64,000 nt of DNA from Armatimonadota bacterium (GCA_031459855.1 JAVKHP010000001.1:2890309-2954308); one strand, 5' to 3'. Positions 16,433 through 26,634 are shown, numbered from the stretch's first letter. Notes: generated from the sequence alone by a model not told the origin. Made by a program: numbers and translations.

Positions 16433-18118
16433 CTAGGAGCCGTTCCGCCCCAGGAACCGCCGCAGCACGCGGGCCACGAGCCCGTCCCGCCGGGGCGCGT
16501 GCTCTGCCGGGGTCGGCGCGGGTCCGGCGGCGCTGGCTGCGGCCAGCGCGCGCTCGTAGGCCGGGTCGCGCTCGGCCAGCGAGAGCACCTCGCCCGGCTC
16601 GCGGTCCATCCAGAACTGCATCCGCCGTGCGGCAGCCCCGGCCTCCAGGTCCTCGAGCCGGTCGCCCTCCAGCACGTTGAGGCGCTCGATGTGCAGCCCC
16701 TCGCGGCCCTTGACGCGCAGGCGGCGGCCGTGGGCTTCCTCCAGGGCCCGCAGCCAGCCCGCACCGTCGCGGAACAGCGCGCCGGCGACCTGGGGGTGGA
16801 CCTCCACCAGGATCGCGGAGGCCGTACTGGTGCGGGCGAGCCGGCGCAGTTCGCGGCGGACCCGCATCGCCATCGTGTCGGGCGAGAGCACCCGGCCCCG
16901 GCCCTCGCAGTAGGGGCAGGGCATACGCATGATCTCCTCCAGGTCCTGGTAGACGCGCTTGCGGGTGATCTCCACCAGGCCCAGGGCGGTGAGGTCGATG
17001 ACGTGCAGCTTGGCCCGGTCGCGCTGCGCGGCCGCCTGCAGGGCGTCGAGCACCTTCTGGCGGTGCTCTTCCTTCTCCATGTCGATGAAGTCGACCAGGA
17101 TGATGCCGCCGATGTCGCGCAGCGCGATCTGGCGGACGATCTCGTCGACCGCCTCGAGGTTCGTCTTCAGGATGGTGCTGGCCAGGTCGGTCTTGCCCAC
17201 GTACTTGCCCGTGTTCACGTCGATGACCGTCAGGGCCTCGGTGCGGTCGAAGACGATGGTGCCGCCGGACTTCAACCAGACCCGCCGTCGTAGCGCCCGG
17301 TCGATCTCCCGCTCGATGCCGAACTTCTCGAACACCCCCTCGGGCTCACGGTAGAGGACCAGCCGGTCCTTCAGGTGCGGGGCGAAGGAGCCCAGGAGGT
17401 CGGCGATGCGCGCGTACTCCTCGGCCGAGTCGACCACGAAGCGGTCGACCTCGTCGGTGAACAGGTCGCGCACGACCCGCCGGATGAGCCGCAGATCCTG
17501 GTAGATCAGGGCGGGCGCACGCTGCGTCCGTGCCCGCTCCAGCACCCGCTGCCACAGCTGCTGGAGGAACGCCACGTCGTCGGCCAGCATCTTCTCGGTG
17601 GCTCCCTCGGCGGCGGTGCGCACGATCACGCCCATGCCCTCGGGCCGCACGCGCTCGGCGAGCTGGCGCAGGCGCTTGCGCTCGGCCTCGCTGGTGATGC
17701 GCCGGCTGACGCCGACGTAGTTGACGGTGGGCATGAGCACCAGGTAGTGGGCGGGCAGGGCGAGGTACGTCGTCACCCGCGCGCCCTTGCTCCCCATGGG
17801 CTCCTTGGTCACCTGGACCAGGAGCTCCTGGCCCGGCCGCAGCCGCTCGGTGATCACCCCTTTGCCCAGCGGCGCCTCGAGCTCTTCCCCGTCGAGCCGC
17901 TGCGCGCGGATGTCGTCGACGTGCAGGAAGGCGTTGCGCTCGAGCCCGATGTCGATGAAGGCGGCCTCCATGCCGGGTAGGACGTTGGTCACCCTGCCCT
18001 TGTAGATGTTGCCGGCCACGGGCTCCGACCGTTCGATGAACAGGTTGACCAGCACGCCGTCCTCCAGGACGGCCACACGCACCTCGGCGTCCTCGATGTT
18101 GGCGATGATCTCCTTCAT
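16433..18118 (-). CDS. rng: ribonuclease G (Rne/Rng family)
   Basis: Endoribonuclease for 5' end maturation of 16S rRNA and mRNA decay. 561 residues from ATG 18118, preceded by GAGGAG. Starts KEIIANIEDAEVRVAVLEDG, then an S1-like domain (NIYKGRVTNVLPGMEAAFIDIG). Catalytic Asp residues lie in VIDVNTGKYVGK and IGGIILVDFIDM; the zinc-link motif is CPYCEGRGRV. There is no long scaffold C-terminus as in RNase E. The C-terminal Rne/Rng thioredoxin-fold-like end is present. Position beside rplU-rpmA is common. Confidence 0.94.
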   Translation of the reverse strand: MKEIIANIEDAEVRVAVLEDGVLVNLFIERSEPVAGNIYKGRVTNVLPGMEAAFIDIGLERNAFLHVDDIRAQRLDGEELEAPLGKGVITERLRPGQELLVQVTKEPMGSKGARVTTYLALPAHYLVLMPTVNYVGVSRRITSEAERKRLRQLAERVRPEGMGVIVRTAAEGATEKMLADDVAFLQQLWQRVLERARTQRAPALIYQDLRLIRRVVRDLFTDEVDRFVVDSAEEYARIADLLGSFAPHLKDRLVLYREPEGVFEKFGIEREIDRALRRRVWLKSGGTIVFDRTEALTVIDVNTGKYVGKTDLASTILKTNLEAVDEIVRQIALRDIGGIILVDFIDMEKEEHRQKVLDALQAAAQRDRAKLHVIDLTALGLVEITRKRVYQDLEEIMRMPCPYCEGRGRVLSPDTMAMRVRRELRRLARTSTASAILVEVHPQVAGALFRDGAGWLRALEEAHGRRLRVKGREGLHIERLNVLEGDRLEDLEAGAAARRMQFWMDREPGEVLSLAERDPAYERALAAASAAGPAPTPAEHAPRRDGLVARVLRRFLGRNGS

Positions 18119-18168
18119 GCTCGACTCCTCACGGTCCCCGCCGGCAGCCTCCTGCCTGCCGGCGATCG

Positions 18169-19263
18169 TCATCCGCGCGCACCCCATGCCCGGGCCCGAA
18201 TGCCCAGCAGCAGCCCCGTGGCGGCGAGCGTCGCGAGCAGCGAGGTGCCCCCGTAGCTGAGCAGCGGCAACGGGATCCCCGTGACCGGCAGCAGCCCCAC
18301 CGTCATCCCGATGTTCACCACCACGTGAAAGCCCATCATGGCCCCGATGCCCGTCGCCATCAGCCCGCCCAGCCGGTCGCGCGCCCCGGCGGCGATGGCG
18401 AGCGCCCGCCAGATCCACACCCCGTAGAGCCCCAGCAGCACCGTGGCCCCGACGAACCCCAGCTCCTCGCCGACGACGGTGAAGATGAAGTCGGTGTGCT
18501 GCTCGGGGATGAAGCGCAGCACGTTCTGCGTGCCGGCGAACAGCCCCTTACCGAAGAGCTGGCCCGATCCCACCGCGATCTTGGCCTGAATGATCGCGTA
18601 CCCGGCCCCGAGCGGGTCAGCGTACGGGTCGAGGAACGCCAGCAGCCGACGGCGCTGGTAGTCGTGCAACGCGCCCCAGAGCAGGGGCAGCAGCGCGGCG
18701 CCCCCGGCGGCGGCCGCGGCCAGATCGACGGGGCGCGCGCCAGCCACGTAGAGCATCGCGGCCAGGATGGCGAGCAGCACCAGGGCGGTACCCAGGTCGG
18801 GCTGGCGCACGATCAGCAGCGCGGGGACCGCCACGTGGACCGCATAGGGCACGAGCGCCCGCAGGCGCGGGAGGGTGCGCGCGGCGTCCAGGTGGCGGGC
18901 CAGCGTGACGATCACCACGAGCTTCGCCAGCTCCGACGGCTGGACGCTGCCGACCGGCCCCAGGGCGATCCAGCGCTGCGCGCCCAGGCGGCTGTCGCCC
19001 ACCACGAGCACCGCCCCCAGCGCCAGCAGGGCCCCTGCGTACAGCAGGGGGGCCGCAGCCGCCAGCCGCCGGTAGTCGAGCCGCGCGGCCACCAGCAGCG
19101 CCACCGTCCCCACCGCCAGGTGCAGCGCCCGGCCCCGCACGAGCGCCGCCGCGCCCGGCGCGCCGTGCGTGGCCGACACGAGGACCACCACGCCGTAGGC
19201 CGCAAGCAGCACCGTCGCGGCGACCAGCGGCCAGTCGACGTCGCGCGTCCATGCCGCCCTCAC
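18169..19263 (-). CDS. rodA: rod-shape peptidoglycan polymerase RodA (SEDS family)
   Basis: Membrane glycosyltransferase of the elongasome, partner of PBP2. 364 residues starting at GTG 19263, whose GTGA overlaps the mrdA stop. About ten membrane helices. SEDS motifs include LGAQRWIALGPVGSVQPSELAKL, LIVRQPDLGTALVLLAI, AVGSGQLFGKGLFAGTQ, FIPEQHTDFIFTVVGEELGF and GLLPVTGIPLPLLSYGGTS. The catalytic Asp is in RQPDLGTA. The adjacent mrdA and mreDCB identify it as RodA rather than FtsW. Confidence 0.95.
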   Translation of the reverse strand: MRAAWTRDVDWPLVAATVLLAAYGVVVLVSATHGAPGAAALVRGRALHLAVGTVALLVAARLDYRRLAAAAPLLYAGALLALGAVLVVGDSRLGAQRWIALGPVGSVQPSELAKLVVIVTLARHLDAARTLPRLRALVPYAVHVAVPALLIVRQPDLGTALVLLAILAAMLYVAGARPVDLAAAAAGGAALLPLLWGALHDYQRRRLLAFLDPYADPLGAGYAIIQAKIAVGSGQLFGKGLFAGTQNVLRFIPEQHTDFIFTVVGEELGFVGATVLLGLYGVWIWRALAIAAGARDRLGGLMATGIGAMMGFHVVVNIGMTVGLLPVTGIPLPLLSYGGTSLLATLAATGLLLGIRARAWGARG

Positions 19264-21023
19264 GGCCGCGAGACCTCCCCCGTGGCCGCCAGGAGCGTCG
19301 GGGCTGCCGCAGCGAAGACGGCACGGGCGATGGGCGCGGCGGCGGCACCGCCGCGGCGGCCGTGCTCGACAAAGACCACCACCACCAGCGCCGGGCGATC
19401 GGCGGGCGCATATCCGGCAAACCACGCGTGGGGCAGGCCGCGGGGGTTCTCGGCGCTCCCGGTCTTGCCGGCGATCGCCAGACCGGGCACGGCCGCCGCC
19501 GCGCCCGTCCCGCCGTCCACGACCGCGCGCAACCCCTCGCGCAGCGTGCGCACCGCTGCCGCAGGCAGCGCGAGGCGCCCATCGATCCGCGGCGCGGGCT
19601 CGGCCAGCACCCGCCCGTCGGGGGCCACGATACGGCGCACCAGCCGCGGGCGCACCAGCACGCCGTCCGTGGCGACCGCCGCCATCATGCGCGCCACCTG
19701 GAGGGGCGTCACGAGCACCCACCCCTGGCCGATGCTCATGTTCAAGGTGTCGCCCGGATACCAGGGCTCCTTCCACACGCGCTGCTTCCACGCGGCGTTG
19801 GGCACCAGACCCGCGGCCTCGGCGGGCAGGTCGATGCCGGTCGGCTGGCCCAGGCCCAGCATGGTGGCGTACCGGTACAGCCGCGCCTCCCCGACGGCCT
19901 GGCCGAGCGTCCAGAACATCACGTTGCACGACACGGCGGTGCCGCGGATGAAGTTGACCGTGCCGTAGGCGGCCAGGTCGCGGAAGACCCACCGTCCCAG
20001 CCGCAGCGCGCCGGTGCAGTGGAAGACGGTGTCGCGCGTGGCCAGCCCCTCGGCCAGCGCGGCGAGCCCGGTGACGACCTTGAACACGGACCCTGGCTCG
20101 TAGGTGCCCTCGGTCGCCCGGTTCAGCAGCGGCAGCGCGCGGTCGGCAATCAGCCGGCGCCAGTTGGCCGCACTGATGCCCCCGGCGAACAGCGCCGGCG
20201 CGTAGGCCGGGTGACTGGCCAGGGCCAGCACGTCGCCGGTGCGCGGGTCCATGGCGACGACGGCGCCCGCCTGCGTCCCCAGCGCCTGTTCTGCCACCGC
20301 CTGGAGGTCGGCGTCGATGGCCAGGACCAGCGACTGCCCGGGCCGCGCCGCCTCGCGACCGAGCACGCGCACCGGCCGGCCCGCTGCGTCGACCTCCACC
20401 CGCAACCGGCCCGCGTGCCCGCGCAGCACGGCGTCGTACGTGCGCTCGATGCCGGTCTTGCCGATGAGGTCACCGGGGCGGTAGCCCGGACGGGTGCGCA
20501 GCTCTTCCTCGGTGATCTCCCCGAGGTACCCGACGAGGTGAGCGGCGTGCGTGCCCAGCGGGTAGTGGCGCACCGGCTCGGCCTGCACCACGACCCCGGG
20601 CAGGTCCAGGCGTTGCTCTTCGATCGTGATGACCGCGGCCTTGTCGGCGTCGCGCCGCAGCGGCACGGGCTCGAACGGCCGCTGCCGGCCGGCGGCGATG
20701 CGCGCTGTGATCTCCTGGGGCTCCAGCCCGACCAGCGGCGCGAGCCGCTCGGCCAGGCGCGCCGGCTCCCTGACCTCCATGGGGAGCACGCTGATGGTGA
20801 AGGCCGCCCGGCTCGTCACCAGCGGACGGCCCTTGCGGTCGTAGAGGACGCCGCGGGGCGCCGGTACCACGTAGTCGCGCAGCCGGTTCTGCTCCGACAG
20901 GCGAAGGTAGGCCGGCCCCTGAACGGCCTGCATCACCCACAGGCGCCCTTCAATGAGCAGCAGCAGCGCCAGGACCACGATGGTCAGACGCGCGGCACGC
21001 TGGCTCCACAGCGGCGGCGTCAT
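19260..21023 (-). CDS. mrdA: penicillin-binding protein 2 (class B transpeptidase)
   Basis: Cross-links peptidoglycan in lateral wall growth with RodA. 587 residues: an N-terminal membrane anchor, the pedestal segment (LRDYVVPAPRGVLYDRKG, GDLIGKTGIERTYD), and the transpeptidase with GSVFKVV (SxxK), SCN (SxN) and AGKTGSAEN (KTG). The middle base of the usual STFK is Val. ATG 21023 overlaps the mreD stop. Full length and presumably active. Confidence 0.94.
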   Translation of the reverse strand: MTPPLWSQRAARLTIVVLALLLLIEGRLWVMQAVQGPAYLRLSEQNRLRDYVVPAPRGVLYDRKGRPLVTSRAAFTISVLPMEVREPARLAERLAPLVGLEPQEITARIAAGRQRPFEPVPLRRDADKAAVITIEEQRLDLPGVVVQAEPVRHYPLGTHAAHLVGYLGEITEEELRTRPGYRPGDLIGKTGIERTYDAVLRGHAGRLRVEVDAAGRPVRVLGREAARPGQSLVLAIDADLQAVAEQALGTQAGAVVAMDPRTGDVLALASHPAYAPALFAGGISAANWRRLIADRALPLLNRATEGTYEPGSVFKVVTGLAALAEGLATRDTVFHCTGALRLGRWVFRDLAAYGTVNFIRGTAVSCNVMFWTLGQAVGEARLYRYATMLGLGQPTGIDLPAEAAGLVPNAAWKQRVWKEPWYPGDTLNMSIGQGWVLVTPLQVARMMAAVATDGVLVRPRLVRRIVAPDGRVLAEPAPRIDGRLALPAAAVRTLREGLRAVVDGGTGAAAAVPGLAIAGKTGSAENPRGLPHAWFAGYAPADRPALVVVVFVEHGRRGGAAAAPIARAVFAAAAPTLLAATGEVSRP

Positions 21024-21541
21024 CGCACTCCCCGAAACGGCAGCGCGCGGAGCGGGTAGCGGCGCCGACCAACGCGCTCGGCCCACTGCAGCACCGCATC
21101 CGCCGGCCGCACGAGCAGCGCGTTCGCTGCGGCGCCGGCGGACAGCTGCCAGGCGAGCTGCGACCACGGCAGCGGTCCGAGGCCGGCCGCCAGGACGACG
21201 CCAGCCCCCACGACCGTGCCCAGCACGGTCGCCCCACCGGCGGTCACCAGCAGCCCGGTCGGGTGGTCGACGTCGAGACCGGCCATCACGGACCCGGCGG
21301 CTGCCCCCACGACCAGGTAGACCACCACGTAGACGCCCAGCGGCCCGCCGGCCACCAGATCCCGCAGGTAGCCGGCCGCCGCGCCCACCACCGCCCCCTG
21401 CGCGACGCCGCGACGCACGCCCAGCGCGACGACCAACACCAGCAGCAGGTCCGGGGACGCGGGCAGCGGGAGTCGCGACAGCCACGCGCCATCGACCACG
21501 GTGGCCAGCGCCAGCAACCCGCCGAGCAGCAGCACCCGCAT
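21020..21541 (-). CDS. mreD: rod shape-determining protein MreD
   Basis: Small integral membrane protein of the Mre complex. 173 residues with four to five hydrophobic helices; SPDLLLVLVVALGVRRGVAQG and AAGYLRDLVAGGPLGVYVVVYLVVG resemble the conserved MreD core (loop with RDL and G..G). Identification rests largely on topology and position between mreC and mrdA. ATG 21541 lies 5 bases after mreC ends. Confidence 0.85.
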   Translation of the reverse strand: MRVLLLGGLLALATVVDGAWLSRLPLPASPDLLLVLVVALGVRRGVAQGAVVGAAAGYLRDLVAGGPLGVYVVVYLVVGAAAGSVMAGLDVDHPTGLLVTAGGATVLGTVVGAGVVLAAGLGPLPWSQLAWQLSAGAAANALLVRPADAVLQWAERVGRRRYPLRALPFRGVR

Positions 21542-21546
21542 GCCCG

Positions 21547-22407
21547 CTACCGGTCGGGACCGCCCTCGACCAGGATGAGCACTTCCTCCACGTGATCCAG
21601 ACGCACCGCCGGTTGGATCAGCGCCTCCTGGTACAGCGCCGCCTGCTCCCTGACCACGGAGACCACGGTACCCACCGGAATCCCGCGCGGGTACAGCCCG
21701 CCCTGTCCCGACGTCACGACGGTCTCGCCGAGCGGAATCTCCCGCTCGCGGGACACGTACTTGAGCCGAAGCAGCCCGTGCCCCTGGCCCTCCACCACCC
21801 CGGCCTCCCGCGACTGCTGCAGGATGACGCCCACGGCGCTGCGCGGGTCCGAGATGAGCAGCACCTGCGCGGTGCCGGACGTCACGGTCAGCACCCGGCC
21901 GACCAGGCCCTCGGCCGCCACCACCGGGTCGTTGCGACGCACGCCGTCCCGCGCGCCGCGGTCCACGAGCAGCACGGCGAACCACGCCCGGCTGTCACGG
22001 CCGATCACCCGCGCGCCCAACGCCCGTCCGGGCAGCTGCTGCCGAAACGCCAGCAGGCGCTCGAGCCGCCGCGTCGCCTGGGCCTGCTCGCGCAAGCGGC
22101 CCACCTCGCCGGAGAGCCGTTCGACCTCCTCCCGCAAGCGCGTGTTCTCTGCCCGCAGGCGGCCGATCTCCGTGTAGAGGCGCCAGAACCGCGCCACCGC
22201 GTCGGCCCCTCGGGCGAACACGCCCTGCACGGGCGCCAGCACGCCGAGCACGAGCGTGCCCAGGGGCCCGACGACGCGGCGGTCGGGCCGGCGGACCTGC
22301 GAGGTGAGCAGCACGATCGCCCCCAGCAGCAGCACGCCCACGACGAGCCAGCGCCGCCGCACGTCGTGCGCGCGCGTCAGGGTCGTGCGGTGCACCGTGG
22401 ACGCCAT
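21547..22407 (-). CDS. mreC: rod shape-determining protein MreC
   Basis: Periplasmic/extracellular scaffold that activates PBP2. ATG 22407 is chosen because GGAGGGG lies 3 bases before it; a GTG at 22431 would add eight residues. 286 residues: one N-terminal membrane helix, a coiled coil (ARFWRLYTEIGRLRAENTRL and following), then the beta-barrel domain with GARVIGRDSRAWFAVLLVDRG, GVRRNDPVVAAEGLVGRV and GLYPRGIPVGTVVSV. The order mreB-mreC-mreD is canonical. Confidence 0.93.
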   Translation of the reverse strand: MASTVHRTTLTRAHDVRRRWLVVGVLLLGAIVLLTSQVRRPDRRVVGPLGTLVLGVLAPVQGVFARGADAVARFWRLYTEIGRLRAENTRLREEVERLSGEVGRLREQAQATRRLERLLAFRQQLPGRALGARVIGRDSRAWFAVLLVDRGARDGVRRNDPVVAAEGLVGRVLTVTSGTAQVLLISDPRSAVGVILQQSREAGVVEGQGHGLLRLKYVSREREIPLGETVVTSGQGGLYPRGIPVGTVVSVVREQAALYQEALIQPAVRLDHVEEVLILVEGGPDR

Positions 22408-22441
22408 GCGCCCCTCCGCCGCACTCCTCACCTGTCGTGGC

Positions 22442-23497
<1,056 letters not shown>

Positions 23498-23535
23498 TCA
23501 CGCCGGCTCCATGCCGGCGCTGCGGCCCCTCAACC

Positions 23536-24243
23536 TCACCGTACCCAACTCGTGTCCGCCAGCACACCGCGCTCGCGCAGGCTGACGAAACGGCCGTCGC
23601 CGATGATGACGTGGTCGAGCACCGCGATCCCCACCACCTGGCCTGCCCGCTGCAGCCGGACCGTGATGCGCAGGTCGTCGTCGCTGGGCTCGGGCTCGCC
23701 CGACGGGTGGTTGTGAACCAGGATCACCGCGGCGGCGCTGCGGCGGATGGCCTCTTTGAAGACCTCGCGCGGGTGGATGGGGGCCGCGTCCAGGCCCCCG
23801 ATCGCCACGGCGGCCACCTCCAGCACCTCGTGGCGGGTGTTCAGGAGCACCGCCTTGAAGTGCTCGCGATCCAGGTGTCGCATCTGCGGGCCGACCAGCG
23901 CCGCCACGTCGCGCGGCGTCCGGATCACCGGACGGCGCGCCGGGGGCATGGTGTGGACCCGGCGGCCCAACTCGAACGCGGCCACGAGCGCGCACGCGCG
24001 AGAGGGCCCGATCCCGCACTGCCGGGCGAGCTCCTCGGGCCTGGCCTGGCTCAGCGCCTCCAGCGACCCGAAGGTCCTCAGCAGGCCCGCCGCCAGCGTC
24101 GCGGCGCTCGCCCTGCGCGTGCCGGTGCCCAGCAGCACCGCCAGCAGCTCCGTTGAGGAGAGGCTGGCGGGGCCGGCCGCGAGCAACCGCTCACGCGGTC
24201 GCTCCTCCGGCGGCAACCCCTTGACGGATCCCCCACGGTCCAC
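23536..24243 (-). CDS. radC: RadC/YsxA family JAB1-domain protein
   Basis: Conserved protein of unclear role, named for a DNA repair phenotype that has since been doubted. 235 residues. An N-terminal helix-hairpin-helix part begins GLPPEERPRERLLAAGPASLSS; then comes the JAB1/MPN-like metalloprotease motif VILVHNHPSGEPEPSDDD. GTG 24243 places the start ten residues before the conserved GLPPEERPRERLL; a TTG codon just before it is possible. It stands between maf and mreB, the order seen in Bacillus and relatives. Confidence 0.92.
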   Translation of the reverse strand: MDRGGSVKGLPPEERPRERLLAAGPASLSSTELLAVLLGTGTRRASAATLAAGLLRTFGSLEALSQARPEELARQCGIGPSRACALVAAFELGRRVHTMPPARRPVIRTPRDVAALVGPQMRHLDREHFKAVLLNTRHEVLEVAAVAIGGLDAAPIHPREVFKEAIRRSAAAVILVHNHPSGEPEPSDDDLRITVRLQRAGQVVGIAVLDHVIIGDGRFVSLRERGVLADTSWVR

Positions 24244-24316
24244 GGGCGCGCTCCGGGCGCAACGGCTGGGGATGCGCAGGCAGTGCCGGTACCGGACCGG
24301 GGGGCGCAGGGCAGCG

Positions 24317-24964
24317 CTACAGGGGCGGCACGCCCGCCGCCTCCAGCAGGCGTCCCAGCAGCGCCAGCGGGAGCCCGACGACGCCGAAGTAGTCTCCCTC
24401 GACCCGCTCCACGAACAGTGCCGCCCGGCCCTGGATGCCGTACGCTCCTGCTTTATCCATCGGTTCGCCGGTGGCGACGTAGCGGTGGATCTCGTCGCGC
24501 CGCAGCGGCCGGAAGACCACCCTGGTGGTCGAGGCGTCGACCAGCCAGACGCCGCGACGGGCATGCGCCACGGCCACCGCGGTGGTCACCTCGTGCGCCC
24601 GCCCGGAGAGACGGGACAGCATCGCGGCGGCGTCGTCCGGCGACGTCGGCTTGCCGAGCACCACGCCGTCGACGGCCACCATCGTGTCGGCGGCAACCAC
24701 CACCGCATCCGGGTGCGCCGCGGCTGCCAGGCGCGCCTTGTCTTCCGCCCGCCGCTGCGCCTGCGCCCGGACGGCGCCGCGCGTCCATCGTCCACCGCCA
24801 CCGTCCGGTCCCTCGGCGCTCACGCCCCAGAGCTCGGCCTCGGCCGCGCCTGTCCACACCCGAAAGGCCAGTCCGATCTGTCGGAGCAGCTCGGCCCGCC
24901 GCGGCGAGGCCGAAGCCAGCACCACCGGCGGCGACCCGGCTTGCGGCTGCGCACAACCGTCCAC
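24317..24964 (-). CDS. maf: Maf-like nucleoside triphosphate pyrophosphatase
   Basis: House-cleaning pyrophosphatase acting on noncanonical or dTTP/UTP-type nucleotides. Motifs: VVLASASPRRAELL, AEDKARL, VVVAADTMVAVDGVVLGKP and DKAGAYGIQGRAALFVERVEGDYFGVVGLPL, all hallmarks. GTG 24964 is chosen because a promoter (24974-25002) lies directly before it; that makes the mRNA nearly leaderless. An upstream ATG at 25015 would lie inside or above the promoter. It is followed by radC and the mre operon. Confidence 0.92.
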   Translation of the reverse strand: MDGCAQPQAGSPPVVLASASPRRAELLRQIGLAFRVWTGAAEAELWGVSAEGPDGGGGRWTRGAVRAQAQRRAEDKARLAAAAHPDAVVVAADTMVAVDGVVLGKPTSPDDAAAMLSRLSGRAHEVTTAVAVAHARRGVWLVDASTTRVVFRPLRRDEIHRYVATGEPMDKAGAYGIQGRAALFVERVEGDYFGVVGLPLALLGRLLEAAGVPPL

Positions 24965-24973
24965 GCCAGCGTC

Positions 24974-25002
24974 AGTATACCGCCGGCACCGTACACCGAC
25001 AA
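24974..25002 (-). promoter_or_regulatory. sigma-70-type promoter upstream of maf-radC-mre genes
   Basis: On the minus strand, TTGTCG (25002-24997), exactly 17 bases, then TATACT (24979-24974). Expected start about 24967, only three or so bases before the GTG of maf. The same TTGTCG -35 hexamer recurs in the promoter at 53247. It probably drives maf, radC and perhaps mreBCD-mrdA-rodA. Confidence 0.6.
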
Positions 25003-25081
25003 CAACGCTGCGCACCAGGCGGGAGATCCATACCCGCCACCGCCGGTCACAGGCCCAGGCGTCCCTGGCCGGCTCGAGCGC

Positions 25082-25342
25082 CTACAGCAGGCGGTAGATC
25101 CACACCGCGACGACGACCCCCACCACCATGGCCAAGTTCAACCGGAGGACGCCGCCAAACGTCACCTGCACCACGCGGACGTTCACCGTGACCGGCGGGT
25201 CGATGCCCACCCGGACCTCCCGGGCCAGGAAACCCAGCACCGGGTATCCCGCCACGGCCTCGGCGATGACGCTGCCCAGCAGACCACCGAGGAGCAGGAT
25301 CACGGTGAGCACCCACCAGGGGTTGCGGACGCGTCGGGCCAC
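25082..25342 (-). CDS. DUF4321 small membrane protein
   Basis: 86 residues with two hydrophobic helices (VLTVILLLGGLLGSVIAEAV and NLAMVVGVVVAVWIYRLL) flanking a segment IDPPVTVNVRVVQVTFGGVLRLN. This matches the DUF4321 layout, in which the middle reads LDPxTLDLxxxxLTFGxxxxxN. The family is found in Firmicutes-like bacteria, often near mre/maf or tat genes. The function is unknown. Confidence 0.8.
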   Translation of the reverse strand: MARRVRNPWWVLTVILLLGGLLGSVIAEAVAGYPVLGFLAREVRVGIDPPVTVNVRVVQVTFGGVLRLNLAMVVGVVVAVWIYRLL

Positions 25343-25385
25343 CCATCACCTCCGCCGGGCGGTCGGCACGCCCGGGAGCAGGAGC

Positions 25386-26126
25386 TCAGTCGACCAGCGC
25401 CTGCGCCGCCGGCACCCCGCGGGGTGCCACGAGCCGTGCCAGCCAGATGCTGACCTCGTAGAGCAGGTAGGTGGGCGCGGCCATGAGCAGTTGCGAGACC
25501 ACGTCGGTCCCGGGGGTGAGGACCGCCGAGGCGACGACGATCGCCAGCAGGGCGTACCGCCGCCCGGCGGCGAGCGCCCCCGGGCTCACCAGGCCGAACC
25601 GCGCCAGGAACACGATGACCACGGGCAGCTGGAACACCACGCCGAACGCCACGATGAACGCCATCATGAAGGACAGCGCAGGCCCGATCGTCAACAGGGG
25701 CTGCAGGGTGGCCGTCTGGTAGCTGAGCAGCACCCGGGCGGCCACCGGCATGATCACGAACAGCCCGAACGCGGCGCCCAGCACGAAGAGCACCAGCGAC
25801 GGCGGCAGCAGGCTCAGCACGACCTTCCGCTCGCTGTGGGTGAGCCCCACGGCCACGAACATCCAGAGCTGGTAGAGGATGACCGGCAGCCCGAGGAAGA
25901 CGCCGATGAGAAGGGCGATCTTCAGGCGGATGACCAGCGCCTCCGGCGGCGCCGTGAAGTAGACCTGGTGGACCTGAAGCTGCCGCAGCAGGAAGTCGAG
26001 CACGTCGTCCACAAACACCCAGCCCAGCGCGGTGCCGCCGCCCAGGGCCGCAAAAGCCTTGAGGAGCCGCGAGCGCAGCTCCTCCAGGTGCTCGACAATG
26101 GTCATCGGTCGGTCTTCCATGACCAT
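25386..26126 (-). CDS. tatC: Sec-independent translocase TatC
   Basis: Receptor for twin-arginine signal peptides. 246 residues, six membrane helices, with MTIVEHLEELRSRLLKAF at the N-terminus, the conserved HLEELR, YFTAPPEALVIRLKIALLIG and GVVFQLPVVIVFLARFGLV. The annotated ATG may be seven codons too early: the MTIVEHLEELR Met (26105) is the usual start. The Rieske protein at 38337-38999 in this window carries a twin-arginine signal and is a likely client. Forms a unit with tatA upstream. Confidence 0.95.
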   Translation of the reverse strand: MVMEDRPMTIVEHLEELRSRLLKAFAALGGGTALGWVFVDDVLDFLLRQLQVHQVYFTAPPEALVIRLKIALLIGVFLGLPVILYQLWMFVAVGLTHSERKVVLSLLPPSLVLFVLGAAFGLFVIMPVAARVLLSYQTATLQPLLTIGPALSFMMAFIVAFGVVFQLPVVIVFLARFGLVSPGALAAGRRYALLAIVVASAVLTPGTDVVSQLLMAAPTYLLYEVSIWLARLVAPRGVPAAQALVD

Positions 26127-26177
26127 GGACGCGCGCGGCCGCAGCCGCCCGCCCGACCGCCTCGCTGGCGCCGGGGC

Positions 26178-26381
26178 TCACACACCGGGCTTGGTCGGTT
26201 GCGACTCCTTCTCGTCGTCCTCGCTCAGCGCCTTGCGGAACTCCTTGATGGTCTTGCCCGCCGCCGCGCCCAGCCCGGCCAGGCGGCTGGCGCCGAACAG
26301 CAGCAGCAGGATCAGGAGGATCACCAGCAGTTCCATGGGGCCGACGTTGCCGATCACTGCGGGCGCCACGTGTGGGTTCAT
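26178..26381 (-). CDS. tatA: Sec-independent translocase TatA
   Basis: Pore-forming component of the Tat export system. 67 residues with the typical sequence [25 protein letters not shown] followed by [18 protein letters not shown] and an acidic tail. GGAGGGAG lies 7 bases before ATG 26381. It is followed by tatC after 51 bases. No tatB is seen, as is usual for Gram-positive-like systems. Confidence 0.94.
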   Translation of the reverse strand: MNPHVAPAVIGNVGPMELLVILLILLLLFGASRLAGLGAAAGKTIKEFRKALSEDDEKESQPTKPGV

Positions 26382-26402
26382 CGTCGTCTCCCTCCGGTGC
26401 CC

Positions 26403-26408
26403 ATTATA
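26403..26408 (-). promoter_or_regulatory. -10 element of the tatA promoter
   Basis: TATAAT, a perfect consensus -10 on the minus strand, 21 bases before the tatA ATG and overlapping the stop codon of the preceding gene. The -35 region is poor. Expected 5' UTR of about 15 bases containing the ribosome site. Confidence 0.6.
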
Positions 26409-26634
26409 GACCCCGCGCGCTGCCGCGGCCACCGCCCCGCCGCAGGCCACGCAGCGTCCGCAGGAACTGCGCCAGACGTCCCACCAGGTCCAGGACACGA
26501 TCGGGGCGCAGACGCCCGGGCAGCCGGCGCGCGCGGCGCCGCAGCGTCGCGACGCCGTCTTCGATGCGGGCGTGCAGGACCGCGATCTCCGCCGCGATCT
26601 CGGCGGGCGACCGCTCGTCGCGCCCCGTCGTCAC
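26404..26634 (-). CDS. small DUF3618-like protein
   Basis: 76 residues from GTG 26634, whose GTGA overlaps the stop of the upstream membrane protein. The N-terminal part [27 protein letters not shown] resembles the DUF3618 pattern (RSPEEIExEIERTRxELxxTvdaL); the rest is basic. Such proteins commonly accompany holin-X/DUF1469 membrane proteins, which is exactly the neighbour here. The role is unknown, possibly envelope related. Confidence 0.6.
   Translation of the reverse strand: MTTGRDERSPAEIAAEIAVLHARIEDGVATLRRRARRLPGRLRPDRVLDLVGRLAQFLRTLRGLRRGGGRGSARGL

Noticed and set aside
16433-18118. RNase E
   Set aside because: The protein lacks the long C-terminal scaffold region and has the length and gene context of RNase G.
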